DNA of 64,000 nt from NCBI GenBank assembly GCA_902806595.1, contig CADCXC010000035.1, positions 1,798,001-1,862,000 of the forward strand. Direction: 5' to 3'. Source of the DNA: Pyrenopolyporus hunteri. Its lineage: Eukaryota; Ascomycota; Sordariomycetes; Xylariales; Hypoxylaceae. Below are positions 34,102-46,400 of this stretch, piece after piece; the stretch's first letter is position 1; every line of letters begins with the position of its first letter. A program made the position numbers and the translations under genes. Below the pieces are notes generated by a model. It saw only the letters and a program-made list of their open reading frames with translations. It was not told the origin of the DNA and did not search any database.

Positions 34102-36473
34102 CTTGGCTGATGGGAAAGAGTATGTTGACAGATCCGACTTGTCTTCGAGCTATCGTCTATACAGGAAGAACTTCCCTTCGTGCCGCTCTGCTCTTCAGCT
34201 CACTTCGTCCTGGTGTCGTGTGGCTAATAACTTTCCGACGTGGAGGGATCAGCTAACTATTTTATATATCGCCCTCGCAACCGCGTCAGTCTAGGGGAGT
34301 TCGAGAAATTATCCGACACGCTTTAGCGTCCGCCCGGAACATAGCAATCCTACGTGTCGATCCGATCAATTCTTGGGGTAAGGGAAATACCACACGGTGA
34401 TGGCCTCGCGTTGTGGAGATTTCTAAGACATGTAATGTCCCCGGAGAATCATATTGTAATAAAACCATGGAGGGATCTCCCTCTCCAAGCAGGCATATCC
34501 ATCGCCGCCCATCCATTCCATAGCCGCGAAAATCAAAATCTCGTAAGGAGCATCAACAGTTAGCTGGCACATGTTATTGTTTGAATTGCGTGCTTCACGT
34601 TTGATGGAGCATTTTTGTTGATGATACTCAGATACTCAAACCAGATCTTGGCGAGGGCGAGAAATTACTTCGGGCGTCGGATGAGACAGGTAGGCTGAGA
34701 TGAACTCTTTGATTTTTAATTTCGCCGGATACAAAGTCTCTATCGTAGGTCTAAGAGCTTGGCTATACCTAGGGAGAAGTCAACTTCTGAAACCCTCGAA
34801 GGATACTAATAAGTATGTTCTTGATAGTATTTCTAAGGGGCCAAGGTCAAACCCCCTAGGGTACTCATAAGCTGAGTAAGCTCCCTCGATATACAGACCA
34901 GAGTCAAGGGAGGAAAGTCGATAGCCACCAATATAACGCTGCTACTCAGCGCCCGGTTCCCCGAGGTTAAAATAGTAGTTATGGGATATGTCATCTGTGA
35001 TTCCTTGATCAAAGATGCCGTAGGACGGAAGACTCGAGGTTGAGATTCAGTTATCGCTCGGCGCGGCTTATCATGTCGTTACAGCACGGCAAGCGCCCTA
35101 GAGTCTCGTCGACCCGGGCGAATACGGGCAGTCATTTGCGTTGTATGACAGTATAACCAGGGGCCCATTCCCTTTCGGTTTACCCCTAGCTAGGGACCTT
35201 ATGATAGCATATATACATCATATGCGTGGCTATAATATAATTATATGGTATTCTGGCGAAAACGTCTGTCTTGCTCCTAATTTTATCCTTATACGACAGA
35301 GCCAAAAAAGCGACGTAGATTCTCCAAGTTCATAGAAAGAGACTCCATTCGTCGAGGATTCGGTAAGCCCCAAGATTGATATGATGGACAGGGGCTCTCG
35401 ACCGGGCTCTTAGTTGGCAAGCCCTCATCCGCTCTATAAGGAAAAGGAAAAGGAAACTTTGAAAGGAACACCACAGTAACTAAACTATTATACCCGAGTT
35501 CAGGCTATCGGAGTAAACTCAAGGTTGTATCGCTGAGGTGGAAGCTTTTATCTTCGAGGCTTCTCTTTGCTGGCGTTTCTGATGTTAATTGGCGAGGTGA
35601 TATGTCACTTTAAGGGGTAGGATTGCGGTGATGCAGACGGTGAGATGCTTGGATACCACTCCAAATTGTCACCTTCGTCTGCAGGAAGATGTTGTACTTG
35701 CGATGTTGTACTTGTACACGTCGGTCGGCGAGTTCTGAAATTCGAGGTACGAGCCAATGGAATATGTAGACATGCGGATTATGTAAGCTGTTCGTAGGCC
35801 TGCCAGGCCAGTTGGCAGCTGTTCTAGCTTGGCTGGGGTGGTCGCAGAAGGACAAAGAACCGGAAACTGGTATCAAGTTAAAGAAGGGCCCCCACATAAG
35901 CTTGTGAAAACGGGCCCAAGCTTCGTTTGCTGTCTCCACTAATAACCCTGCTGGCCCCCTGCTGCCCCTGCTGCCCCTGTTCGCTGCCCCGCGCCAGAGC
36001 TGTTCGGACGGATTCTTTTGCCAATTACAAACAATCGATGACCATCGTCAAGTCGCATCGACGAATTGTTTTTCTTCGGGTATTCTGGCTCCCTATAGGA
36101 AAAAATGGGTTCATGGATGAGGTGCAGATGAGGCGAATACCGACTTTTCGACTTATCGGTACTCATGCACATTTACGGAGTTGTACTTTCAACTGACGAT
36201 GGGCTTCAACCCCGTTTCTGGTCTGTCGCCGGCGGTTTTCGCGGTGGTTGGGCTGCCCAACCTCACGCACCCAGCCTCTTATTATGCAGTCGCAACAACC
36301 CAACCTCCAACCATATTTGATTTCCTTTGACTCTCTCCTTATGCAAACTTCCTGTCTAACATCAGCAAGAAAAAAACCTTCAATTCGTGCTCCCAAGTAG
36401 CAATTGGCCGACTTGTCCAACAGGTAGGATTTTGTGGCCGCTCTTTCAGTACGGCAAACCACCAAGACCAAGG
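34102..36473. promoter_or_regulatory. Divergent intergenic region, Cys-repeat gene / DUF3433 gene
   Basis: This 2.4-kb spacer must hold both promoters. No gene is supported. A short direct repeat, GATGTTGTACTTG, lies at 35687-35713, and a CTGCCCCTG-type run at 35957-35985. Open frames of 60-120 codons have no domain signals. Confidence 0.5.
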
Positions 36474-39312
36474 ATGAGTTACCGTACCTTGGACCCAGAC
36501 TACGAACCAAGCCGTATGTCAAGTCTCTTGTCCCTTATATTATACTGAGTAGCTTAACCTTATTCTCTTAGGGACAAACCCGCCTTATACAACCAATTTA
36601 CCCAGTTCGACCATCCCTCCACCAACAACATCGCAGGTCCCTGGCATCCACGGCTCAGATCCACGCTCGTGGCCCGGGTCGGGAGGCCAGGCTGCTTATC
36701 AAGAACCCTCACCCCCATCGTCCCAGCCTACTGTCGTGCCCTATGCCCCTACGCCCCCCTCAGCTCCAACGCCTGCTTCGGTCTCCTCCGAATCAGAATT
36801 ATACGGCCCGGACAGACTCTTCGGCCCTCCGCTAGTAACGGAAGAAAATGTCGGTCGCGCGATGATGCCAAGTCCGGAAGAACGCTTCAATGAACCTCAA
36901 TTCCCACCCATGGTTGCGATTCATGATCCCGCGTTTGCGGATGAGTTCAAGGATGACCTAGTAAGAGCTGCGGGTGTTGTTACTCCCGGGGTCGACGATG
37001 GCCCCTATATCCGATACGCTCTGGACGCCCTCACTCGAGATCGCGACGACGGCCGAGGCGCATTAGCATATCCTTCGTCTGAAAGCGGCGACGAAACGTA
37101 CCAGTCGCCGTACCATTTCACGCCCACTACGGTCCCAAGTCCTCTGAATCCGCCGTCGGCGCACCTGCCCCCGGAGATAACCAGACGGGACAATGATCCC
37201 CGGTATTGGCCTATCGCTCCACCAGCAGCTCCTACTACCGAGGATGAGGCCCGTGGACGGCAGCAGCAACAGCGGCAAGAGGACGTAGGACGTGCGGGTC
37301 CCTGGAATACGGAAGTGGACGCCGCCGCCCCCTTAATCGGGGCCGACCACCATGCCCGTAATCCGCCCTTTCCCGAACAACCTTACGAGCGCAGCAAAGT
37401 AGAGAGGAATGCCGCGGACTCCAAGCCTCACCGCAACCTGCCGCGAAATCAGGATCATTGGCAACCCCGGTCAGACCAGGTGACAGATCCCGAGATGGCT
37501 CTGCACGATTGTGGGAGGGCTCTGAATTATGAAGCCCCTCTAACATTGAAGCCCTGGGTCCTACGGTCGCAATCGTTGTTACTCCTAGCAGCGTTGTGCT
37601 TGTTGATGATTGCAGCTCTTGTCTTCTGCGCCGTCTATTCCATGAGCCGTACGGGCTTGACACCGTTCTCCGGTATAATATACGGCGGCCAATATTTCGT
37701 CTTCCGAATGTTACCCCAGCTTCTGGCGATGATCATACTGATTTATGCGCAATGTGTCATTACTGCCGCGTTCTGGGTCTTGCCATTTTCGAACATGGCT
37801 TCAGACGATCGAAACGAGCGACGCGACGCCGTATTCTTACCCTTATACCCCAAGTCATTTCTTTGGCCGCAGCTTATCGGGAATTGGAATATCTGGATAC
37901 CGATACTTAATGTTTGGCTCTTAAACTTCACCATCCCACTACAGAGTAGTCTCTTCACCGTTATTCTAGTGGACGGTACTTGGAAGTGGGCAACTGTTCA
38001 AGGTGTAGCGTGGACGTTGGTCGCACTATACGTATCGTTCCTACTAGCATTGGTCGTGATGCTAGTATTCTGGCATCGACGGAGGACCGGGATGATGCGG
38101 CATTGGAGCATTCGAAACCTAGCAGATATTATCTTTCTCATCTCGCAGAGCAATTCGTTGCCTCAATATCGTGGACTCGAGACCGCAACGACACGAAGAA
38201 GCATGCAGCAGAAGTTGAGTGGAACCGCCGAGAGGCTCGGGTTTTGGTTTGCGCCCGAAGCACCCGGGATCGGGACGTGGTATGGCATTGGAGTGTCCAC
38301 GGGAGCGGACGGCCTCGTAACTGAGAAGCTGGATGTCCCGGAATTGGTCAACCGACAACGGGGAGAAGCGTCCCCGGAAGTCGACCCACTCCTCAGCTCT
38401 GACATCCGTCACCAGTATCTTCCATGGTGCTTTCGAGACGGCCAGATCATTTTCTTTGCCGTAGCATCCGCTATCCTCCTAATTGCGTTGATCGTCGTCT
38501 CGTTCCTCCCTTCCACAGATATACGCAATGGTTTTCTCCCTCTGGTAAACCCCGCACCTATTGCCGGCGCGTTCTCGGCCGCCGATTTCCTCTACTCTTT
38601 TATCCCTTCGCTAATCGGCCTTATACTATTTCTCCTGTTTCAGCCTCTAGACCTAATGCTTCGTATCTTAACCCCATGGGGCGAACTTTCACGTGCGGAG
38701 GGTTCGCGGGCGGCGACATCACTTCTTTTAGACTATGCGACATGCCTCCCTTTCGAGTCGACGTACAAGGCTCTGAGGAACAAACATTGGCGAGTGGCAG
38801 TCGTGTCTCTCTTATCCCCATTGTTTGCTCTTCTACCAGTCTTGGGCGGCGGGTTGTTCCTAGCCCTGACTCCTCCTTCCGGAATCGTGCGCATGTTTCC
38901 GAATGTCCCAGCCTTCGCTATTATTCTTGCCTTACTGTTTCTCTACGTCGGCGGTGTCATCTGCTTAGTGCCCAAGAGAAGCCAGTTCCGCTTACCCCAC
39001 GCGGTGACCTGCTTAGCCGAGATCATCAGCTTCTGCTGCGACGAAAACTTGCGAGCGGACGAGGCTTTTGACTTACACATGATGCTGGAGCCTCATGACT
39101 TGTCAGGCAAGCTCGATCTCGGCAAGGACTGGCACAGACAAGGCCGATGGACTTTCAGCGCCGGGCGAAACAACGATGAGCGACTCGGCATCAAGCGCTA
39201 CAGCAAGTTCACGGTTAACCCCAAGAAACTGCGTGCGTACGACAGGCGGGTGAGAGGCGAGCTTATTTCCACGCCTCTCCCCCAGGGTAGCGGCTCATTA
39301 TTCGGCCGCTAG
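36474..39312 (+). CDS. DUF3433 family multi-pass membrane protein
   Basis: Exon 1 (36474-36513) encodes MSYRTLDPDYEPSR; a 58-bp intron (GTATGT...TCTTAG) leads to exon 2 (36572-39312), giving 926 residues. The first ~360 residues are Pro/Ser-rich and likely disordered and cytosolic. Then two related membrane units follow, the usual architecture of this family. Unit 1 starts at LKPWVLRSQSLLLLAALCLL and includes GNWNIWIPILNVWLL and ADIIFLISQSNSLPQYRGLE. Unit 2 starts at QYLPWCFRDGQIIFFAVASA and ends in LAEIISFCCDENLRADEAFD. About ten hydrophobic helices are visible. DUF3433 proteins are common in filamentous ascomycetes, usually large, and of unknown function; a place in the plasma membrane or at septa is only a guess. 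The start codon is the ATG in context AAGGATGAG. Confidence 0.85.
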
Positions 39313-42234
39313 ACTGGCCTTTTACATATTAACATTCAACCTCTTATAATGTCTTATATTTGACTATTTAACGAGCATATCCAACAACAAATTGATACGC
39401 CGTATGTATAATACAGATTTGATGGAGTTGTGGGATGTCACGGCGCCTATGGAAAAACAGAACACGGATCACGGAGACTATGAATTATGGATTAATGGAG
39501 TATGGGCAAAAAGAACGAGTAGCCACGCAGCAGGCCACGATGAGACTAAAGAGGCCCATGGGGGGCTTTTCCTTACGATTCTACGAGAATGAAACGATAC
39601 TTCGTTTGAGCGATACCTTTTTTAGAGATTGGATAGGCGACTACTAGCAATCCAACTTTGGAGTTTTGGTTTGGTTCTCAATTTGTTTTATTTTATTATC
39701 CGATATCATATTTGTTGTCTCGTAGAAAGCGGTCTATTATACCTGCTACCTCACGGGGATATGATGGCTCCGAAGCAGTCATTCCTTATGTTTTTAAGAG
39801 ACGATATCCGTAAGTGGGATTTGCATTTAATCTCCGTGAATACATACCGCTAGTTAGGCGGTCGTCTTCGCGTGTCAACTAGCTTCGTAGACGGGCTGCG
39901 GTCTACGGACACAGCGAAATGATAGCGGTAAGGAAGCGCATACATAGTTGATGGATAATAGGTGGATAGTAGGTAAGTAGACACGGACCTAGCTCGGAGC
40001 CCAACCTAGGTACTTACCACCTACAAGGTATGGGGACGGGTTTGGAGGAGGCAGGGAAGATTTACATAGTCGGTCGAGACCCAGATCCAGACGCGGGACT
40101 ATAAATAACTAGCCACCTAGCTAGCGCCCCCCCCCTCTCAAGACACGGTCACTAAGTTCTTACACGGTACGCAGCTAGGACGGTAGATCGGTCGATCGGT
40201 TCGTCGGCAGGCCGGCGGTCGATGCCGGATTCACTTGACAGGTTGGTAGGTGGCGGGCTTCGACAGATGTCCCGCTAGTCGGTTCGCTGGGCGCGGTGGA
40301 CCGTGGATCTCTTTGCTAGCTGGATTAACTACCTAGGTACCTATCTAGGTGGAGGGATAGCCTGATAGGCCCGACACCTAGCTAGGTCGAGAGCTAACCG
40401 GCCCTTACTACGTACAGGCATCTGGTCGTGCATAGATGGGTTAGGTAGGCTGGTTTGTCAGGAAGAAGGTACGTTAGGTAGTCGGGCTAGGGACTTGGGT
40501 AGGGAAGTACCTAGGTAAGTAGGGGGGGTTTGCGTGGCCCGTGTAGGTAGGTAGGTAGATAGGTAGATAGTCGGTAAGTAAGTAGGTAGGGTAGTAGTTT
40601 GAGGGGAAAAAGGGTTCGAACCAAGGGAGAAAAAAAAAAGTGCGTCTGTGTGAGGAGAGGAGAGGAGAGGGGGAAAAGAACGCCCAGACCAAGCCTGACT
40701 CTAAGAATTCCAACGGTAAACTCGATTCGAACGTAAACCGTATTTGCCGATTCCCATGGGGCCGGAGAGGGGAGGCGCTGTTGACCTCCATGTCTTTGGT
40801 TCTGACTTGTCTTGGGAATTGTAGTCTAGGCGGGGCGGATGAGGCTGAGACGGTGTTTCGATGCGTAGGCTGGGGTTGTGTCGGCAGGTATGGGTGGTAT
40901 AATGAATAGGAGGCCTCTTGGTATGTTAATGAATATCTATATGCGAATTATGAATGCCTGAGATACGTAGATAGGTATGTACGTATGAGGTGTGGTGTTC
41001 ATGGTAGATAGTAGGTATCTTACCTCGGTACCCAGTAAACACGTACCCGGATTCCGGATGCTCTCAAAGCTAGGTAGTTCATCGTCCACGTGAGATGCTT
41101 GTGCTTGAAGTTTGCAGTTCGCAGAAGAGAACGGACGTCAAGTCGGGCAGTGATGTAAGGGTCGTCCGTTCCTCAGTCGCATCCTCGTGCGACGATGCAT
41201 ATAGATAGTGTTAGTATTTCCCACTAGACAGGGCGATTAGGATAGGCGGTCTATAGGAGACGGGCACGGCAGGTAAACAAACATCCGAGTGCCTCGAAGG
41301 TATGCTATATTGTATTGTCCATAGCCCTACCAAGGCAAACAAAAACCCAAGGGCGAGGTAGATAGCTTTTGAATGTCTCAGACACTAGCTAGTTATGACG
41401 GGCAGAAAGATAGTCCTAATTATTGTACACATAGTAATAAGAATGGAAGTTTAATACGTAAACAAGGAGACCTTGAGCTTCGTCGATCGTGAGAACGGCG
41501 CGCGGAAACAGGAAAGGAAATAGAGCTAATGTTATGATAATGACAATGACAATGATGATGTTGCTGTTGTTGTTGTTGCTTCGTAGAAACGCCCCGGTGA
41601 CCGTCGCCCGTACATTTTCTCCCGTTTCATTCTCGCCGTCGCCCCATCGTAGTCATTATCGTAGCGACGTCGAGAGTGTTGAACGCATGGAGAGATCTTA
41701 CAACCCCCAGTTTTCGGCCTTCTTCTTTTACTTTTTTTTCCCTTACCACCCCCGCCGGTTTTTGTTTTCTTTTCTCTTCTCTTGCGCCCCTCTCGCTTGA
41801 GCGAGTTTGTGAAATGCTCTATCACCATATGTAGGTAGTGTAGCGTGGTTGAATTCGTAATCACCCAGTATCGTACTCCTCGTGCCCCCTTTTTCGTGTG
41901 TCGCATGTGTGCGTAGGTGTGTCGATCGTATGCTCCTTTTGCCTCATCGCCAATCGCGCGTGTTTTGTGTGTGTGCCTCGTGAACATCCGCGTACGAGCC
42001 CAGCCGACCGACCGACCAGTGGTGATGCGGTTGATACAAAGGAAAGGAAGAAATAACGTATGAAAAGCTCGTATAGAGCGTCCGGAAATAAGTAGATAGG
42101 TAGGTAGACAGACAGACAGACAGACAGACAGACCAGCCCCCAGATAACCCTAGAACCTAATACAGAGGAAAGAAAAAAAATACATAGACGTCAAAGTGCT
42201 GTTAGCCTTTGCAATCCGCGACGATTACGTGTGT
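39313..42234. other. Convergent intergenic region rich in simple repeats
   Basis: This 2.9-kb spacer lies between the DUF3433 gene and the minus-strand Ser-rich gene. It is dense in GGTA/TAGG tetranucleotide runs (39960-40600, strongest at 40500-40590), has a purine run (40625-40680) and ends with a GACA array (42107-42133). No gene is supported. The frames at 41489-41800 and 41532-41987 are made of repeats. Confidence 0.5.
42107..42133. repeat. (GACA)n tetranucleotide repeat
   Basis: Six to seven perfect GACA units follow a TAGG run. They lie ~100 bp beyond the stop codon of the minus-strand Ser-rich gene, so they may be in its 3' UTR. Confidence 0.9.
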
Positions 42235-43407
42235 TTAACGGCCCTTGAGCCCCAGGATCCGGCCCAAGCTACCGCCACGCTTGCGCTTCTCCTTATCCGA
42301 GCCGTGGGCTTCGGAGTCGGCGCTTGCGCGACGTTCAGTGCTGCGCTTCTCGCTCGCGCTCTTCTTGTGGAAGCCGCGGGCGATGCGCTTCGTGAAGCTA
42401 TTACTCTCCATGTACGACTCGTGGTCCGAATCGAACTCGAACACCGAGACGTAGCGCTCGAAGTCTGGACGCGAGGAAGCTTGGGATGGTGATCCTGACG
42501 TTGGGGATGCTGCTAGCGGGCTAAGAGGTGGTAAGGGCACCGTGATATTATGATGCATCTGGTCTAAAGAGCTCTTCTTGTCGCGTAAGTTGATAGCTGA
42601 AGTTGCCCCGCGGAGTGCTCTAGTAGGGGGAGGAGGCGGTGGGTACGAGGGTGCCGCAGGAACGCAGTTGGTAGGCGTTGATTGGAACGGCATCTTGAAC
42701 ACGGGAGGGATAGACTGTTGTGGTTGAAGGTTGTGGGCCGATTTGCTAGATTTAAGATTTACGCTTGACTTGGCCGGCTTCAGTGCTCGTCGCTGGGTTA
42801 ATTGAAGCGGTCTAGTTTGTAGCGAGGAGACCCGTGGAGGGAGCCAAGCTGGTGGCGAGTTACTTAGCTCCGGCTTAGGGTAGATAGAGTATGTCGACGG
42901 GCCATTCTTTGCCGCCGAACGTGAAGGCGAGTGTTGAGAGGTCGGTGTCTCGCTTGAATCTGTAATCCGGGCTACAGACTCTGGCTTTGACACTGTAGGA
43001 GTATCGTCGGTCTGGTTGGATTCACGTATCGTGAGATTCTTCGGGGCACAATGCGGTGCGTGCGGCGCTTTCAGAAGCACGGGGTATTGCTCATCGGGAG
43101 CAATACCGCCATCCTGTTCCCAGAAGGTATTCCATAGTTCACTAGCTGATGTGTTGTAGTTGCTGTCCTCATCGAACGACGTTTCCGAATCAGAAGAATC
43201 GGTCATCCCCGGCACAGAGCCATTCGATATCAACGATGATCGGCTATTATTCGACTCATGGCGACGTAGCTGTGCTTCAGATCTGGGATAGGAGAAGTTG
43301 TTCGTCAGGCTCGGCTTCCTCGGCACCTCTGGCGCGATGATGTCCGGCGAGCAGTCCCCTCTATCCATGATAAATCCTTCTTGATATGGATGGGTGGCGA
43401 GCTCCAT
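42235..43407 (-). CDS. Ser/Pro-rich hypothetical protein with basic C terminus
   Basis: This is a single open frame of 390 residues starting MELATHPYQEGFIMDRGD; a second possible ATG is 13 codons further in. It is rich in Ser, Pro and Asn and lacks membrane segments. Points of lower entropy that may be conserved include SELWNTFWEQDG (~residues 88-99), a polyproline run SYPPPPPPTRALRGATSAINLRDKKSSLDQ in two parts (~250-280), and RPDFERYVSVFEFDSDHESYM (~314-334, long for a disordered protein). The tail EKRKRGGSLGRILGLKGR is strongly basic. Composition and codon use are like the neighbouring genes, which supports coding. I do not recognise a family. A cytoskeletal or signalling scaffold would suit the composition, but nothing proves it. 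Confidence 0.65.
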   Translation of the reverse strand: MELATHPYQEGFIMDRGDCSPDIIAPEVPRKPSLTNNFSYPRSEAQLRRHESNNSRSSLISNGSVPGMTDSSDSETSFDEDSNYNTSASELWNTFWEQDGGIAPDEQYPVLLKAPHAPHCAPKNLTIRESNQTDDTPTVSKPESVARITDSSETPTSQHSPSRSAAKNGPSTYSIYPKPELSNSPPAWLPPRVSSLQTRPLQLTQRRALKPAKSSVNLKSSKSAHNLQPQQSIPPVFKMPFQSTPTNCVPAAPSYPPPPPPTRALRGATSAINLRDKKSSLDQMHHNITVPLPPLSPLAASPTSGSPSQASSRPDFERYVSVFEFDSDHESYMESNSFTKRIARGFHKKSASEKRSTERRASADSEAHGSDKEKRKRGGSLGRILGLKGR

Positions 43408-46400
43408 GATCTTAGCTGATATAAGATATGGGCAGGATCAAAATGCAATCCTGAGCCCTCTATGACGGATATGCGTAGTTTATAGGGCAACTCGAGGAGA
43501 AGTTGGTATCCTAACAAGACAGCATAAGTCAACAGGATAGAACACTAGTTCGTAGACCCTGTCCGTCGAGGGTAGGATAAGTAAATAATACAACGAAGAA
43601 AGAGACAAGCTAAGATCAGAATGTGAATCAATCATGAGAGGGTCGTAGCCGATAGGGATATCTTATTTATGAACCATTAGCATAGCTCCCTGACTCGCGT
43701 CTGAGCTTCGATGTACCTAAGAGACGGACAGAGGAGCAAGGTATGAAATGTTTGTGCAGAATGCATAATGGTAGCAAGGGAGACTTCAAATACCTGTGTG
43801 AGATGCGTCTTGCATTTTAGTCCTTTTTCATGCTGTTCCAGTCGTACGGTACGCTACGTCACGGACTAGGGGAGACGGAATGCAACTAGGCAACGCATAA
43901 AAAAAACAACAGTTCAGGTACGGGAGAACAAACGGATGGCGTCGGGAAGTACCATCGAATACCTATGAGGACGCACCCAGATCCCCCCAGGGGCGATATC
44001 CGTAGGTGGGTGGCGGGTTAAGAAGAAGTAAATTGATGTGGTGCAGCACTATCTTGCATCTTGCTTGCCAGGTGTAACAGCAACGATCTAATATCACCTA
44101 CAAAGCCGCCACACCTCCACCCGTGTACGCTGGTAGAAGGGGGAGGAAACAAACAGTAGGAGGGGAGAACAGGTAAGGAATCTCTTCCATATAGCGGAAA
44201 GAATGTATCGAGTACTGCCATTCCAACCACCACGAGGGAACTCGGGCCTACCATCGAGCTCTATTACAGAGTCCTCTGATGTGATGGATCAGAATGAAGA
44301 GGGAGACGAGTAGGCAAGCGTCTTCGACTCGTCGGAAAGGTGGTTACACTTCAACACTACCTACACAATGAAGCTCAGCTCTGTAGGTAGATGGCGAGTC
44401 TCACTATGCCGACACTAAGAGAACGGACTATGGGTCATTGCTGCTTCGCAGATTTACCGGCACATAGAGATGGTTGGTTATGGGCTCACGCCCGCTAACA
44501 CTAACTCGGGCCGTCGTTTTCTACCTTGGTAAGGAGTTAGAAAGGCATATACCTAGCAAATATATGCTGTCCATGGTTTACTAGGGCCGAGACATCGTAG
44601 GTAATGCTATCGGCCTTGCGGCCAATGTATTCTGTAGAGCACCGAGTGTGTACGTATTCCCTTCCTTTTTTTTTTTTTTTTTACCTTGAGGCTCCGGGAG
44701 ATCGACGCAGTTGGGGTATTCGATCTTGCAGATCCGTCCAATAGTTCGGGTCCGGCACCTACATATGCATATTAGTGCTTTGCAAGATTGAGCAATCGGT
44801 TTACGAATCTTGATTACAAGCCTGTCTCGGGGCGTGCTAGTAGAGGGAAAAAAGGAATAATCGAGGCGACGAACGGAAGTCTTGGCTACTTGAGCCGTAT
44901 TAAGCGTCATGCAGCGGGAAGACGGTCTAGTCTTTGAAACACGGGAACAGACGCGGCCCCGAACTAATAGTTTACATTACCTTAGGGTATACAGTACGTG
45001 CTAGCAAAGGCAGCTGAAATCACTTCTCACACGGCTGTAGGCAAACGGTCGAGAAAGGGTATCGTGTGTATTAGGGGCGTGAAGTCGATATCTCAGTTGG
45101 ATTTGATATAGTAGCCCTAGATAATCAACTATTTTAGGATTAGGAGAGGGGCCGTGATTAAGGGGAGTAGGTGCCTACTACGTAGTATAGGTAGGGCATT
45201 GGAAAGGGAGAGAGAAAGACGAGGAGACGGGGGAGGGGGGAGATCGGCCTCCGGCAAACACCCCCTTGTTTTCACCGTCCCGGCGGTCTTTTTAGAATTT
45301 GCGCCTCCACGGCAAATTCATCCACCGTGGCTGAGACCTGCTGGAGCTCGGAGCGTCTTCCGTTACCTAACGCCTGCATATGGCTACCTGCCTCCATGCA
45401 GGTTTTTTAACAATAGGCATTTTTACGGCTGGACGCATTACCTAGCAGATCTAGAGGAATACTTAGTATTGTATTGGACAATGCCTAGGCTTGCTGGGGC
45501 TAGTTATGCACCTATAAGTTAGAGCTGTATGCTGAACGAGCCGTGGTCCTGGACAGGAGTTAGGGTATGGACTCTCTTTCCCCTACTTACTCCCTTATCA
45601 CGATATATGTATAGTAACACATCTCCACGAGCGAACCCGGGCAGGGCCACGCCTTGAGTGTCTTCAACCCCGCCTTGATTGTACGAAAGTGAGAATGCCA
45701 TTCCATAAAGAACGATTCCAATTCATGGTCATATCGAGGTTGATTGAAAAATTCCATGCTGGGGATCGGCGTGGCGTTCTACAGACCCATAAAATGTCCA
45801 GCATTTCCAGCCTCGCGGAGTCGGACATGATTGATTACCATCTTCCCCAGTATAGTGGAGGAGAATGCCGATGATTCCCATGCAATGCGACTTCTCGATT
45901 TGACTTCTACGTTTGACAAATCCAGAATCCCGGGCTCATGTCGCCATTCGCCGGAGAAGCAGCGTAGAGAACGCGATGATGGTACCCTTCATGTAACGAA
46001 AGCTTAGCTGTGGTCCCCAGATGCATTATCCATGTAGAAATAAAACCGGGAACCTGGGAATCCACTCGTAGTTAAGGACTTGGCTTGCTGCTATATTTAT
46101 TATTCCAAGACACCGTCGGGGAAAATAAGGTAGGGCAAATGGGGTTGAGGCTCTCTCCCCCTTTTACTTCTCAGCGGACCGGACGATCCGGATCGACTTC
46201 AGCTCTGAATTAAGCAGATTAAGGGAAAGTACAAAATGGAAGCGGGATTCCCTGTGGATTTTCCTCTTTGACGAGTCAAAGAATTATTCGAAAGTATATA
46301 AGATAGCCTACAAGTCGTAATGAGCAGTGAGCAAAGAAAGCCAGGAAATAGACTTGTCAAATTCTCGACGCATCCATTTGATACATACATACCCCCTCCG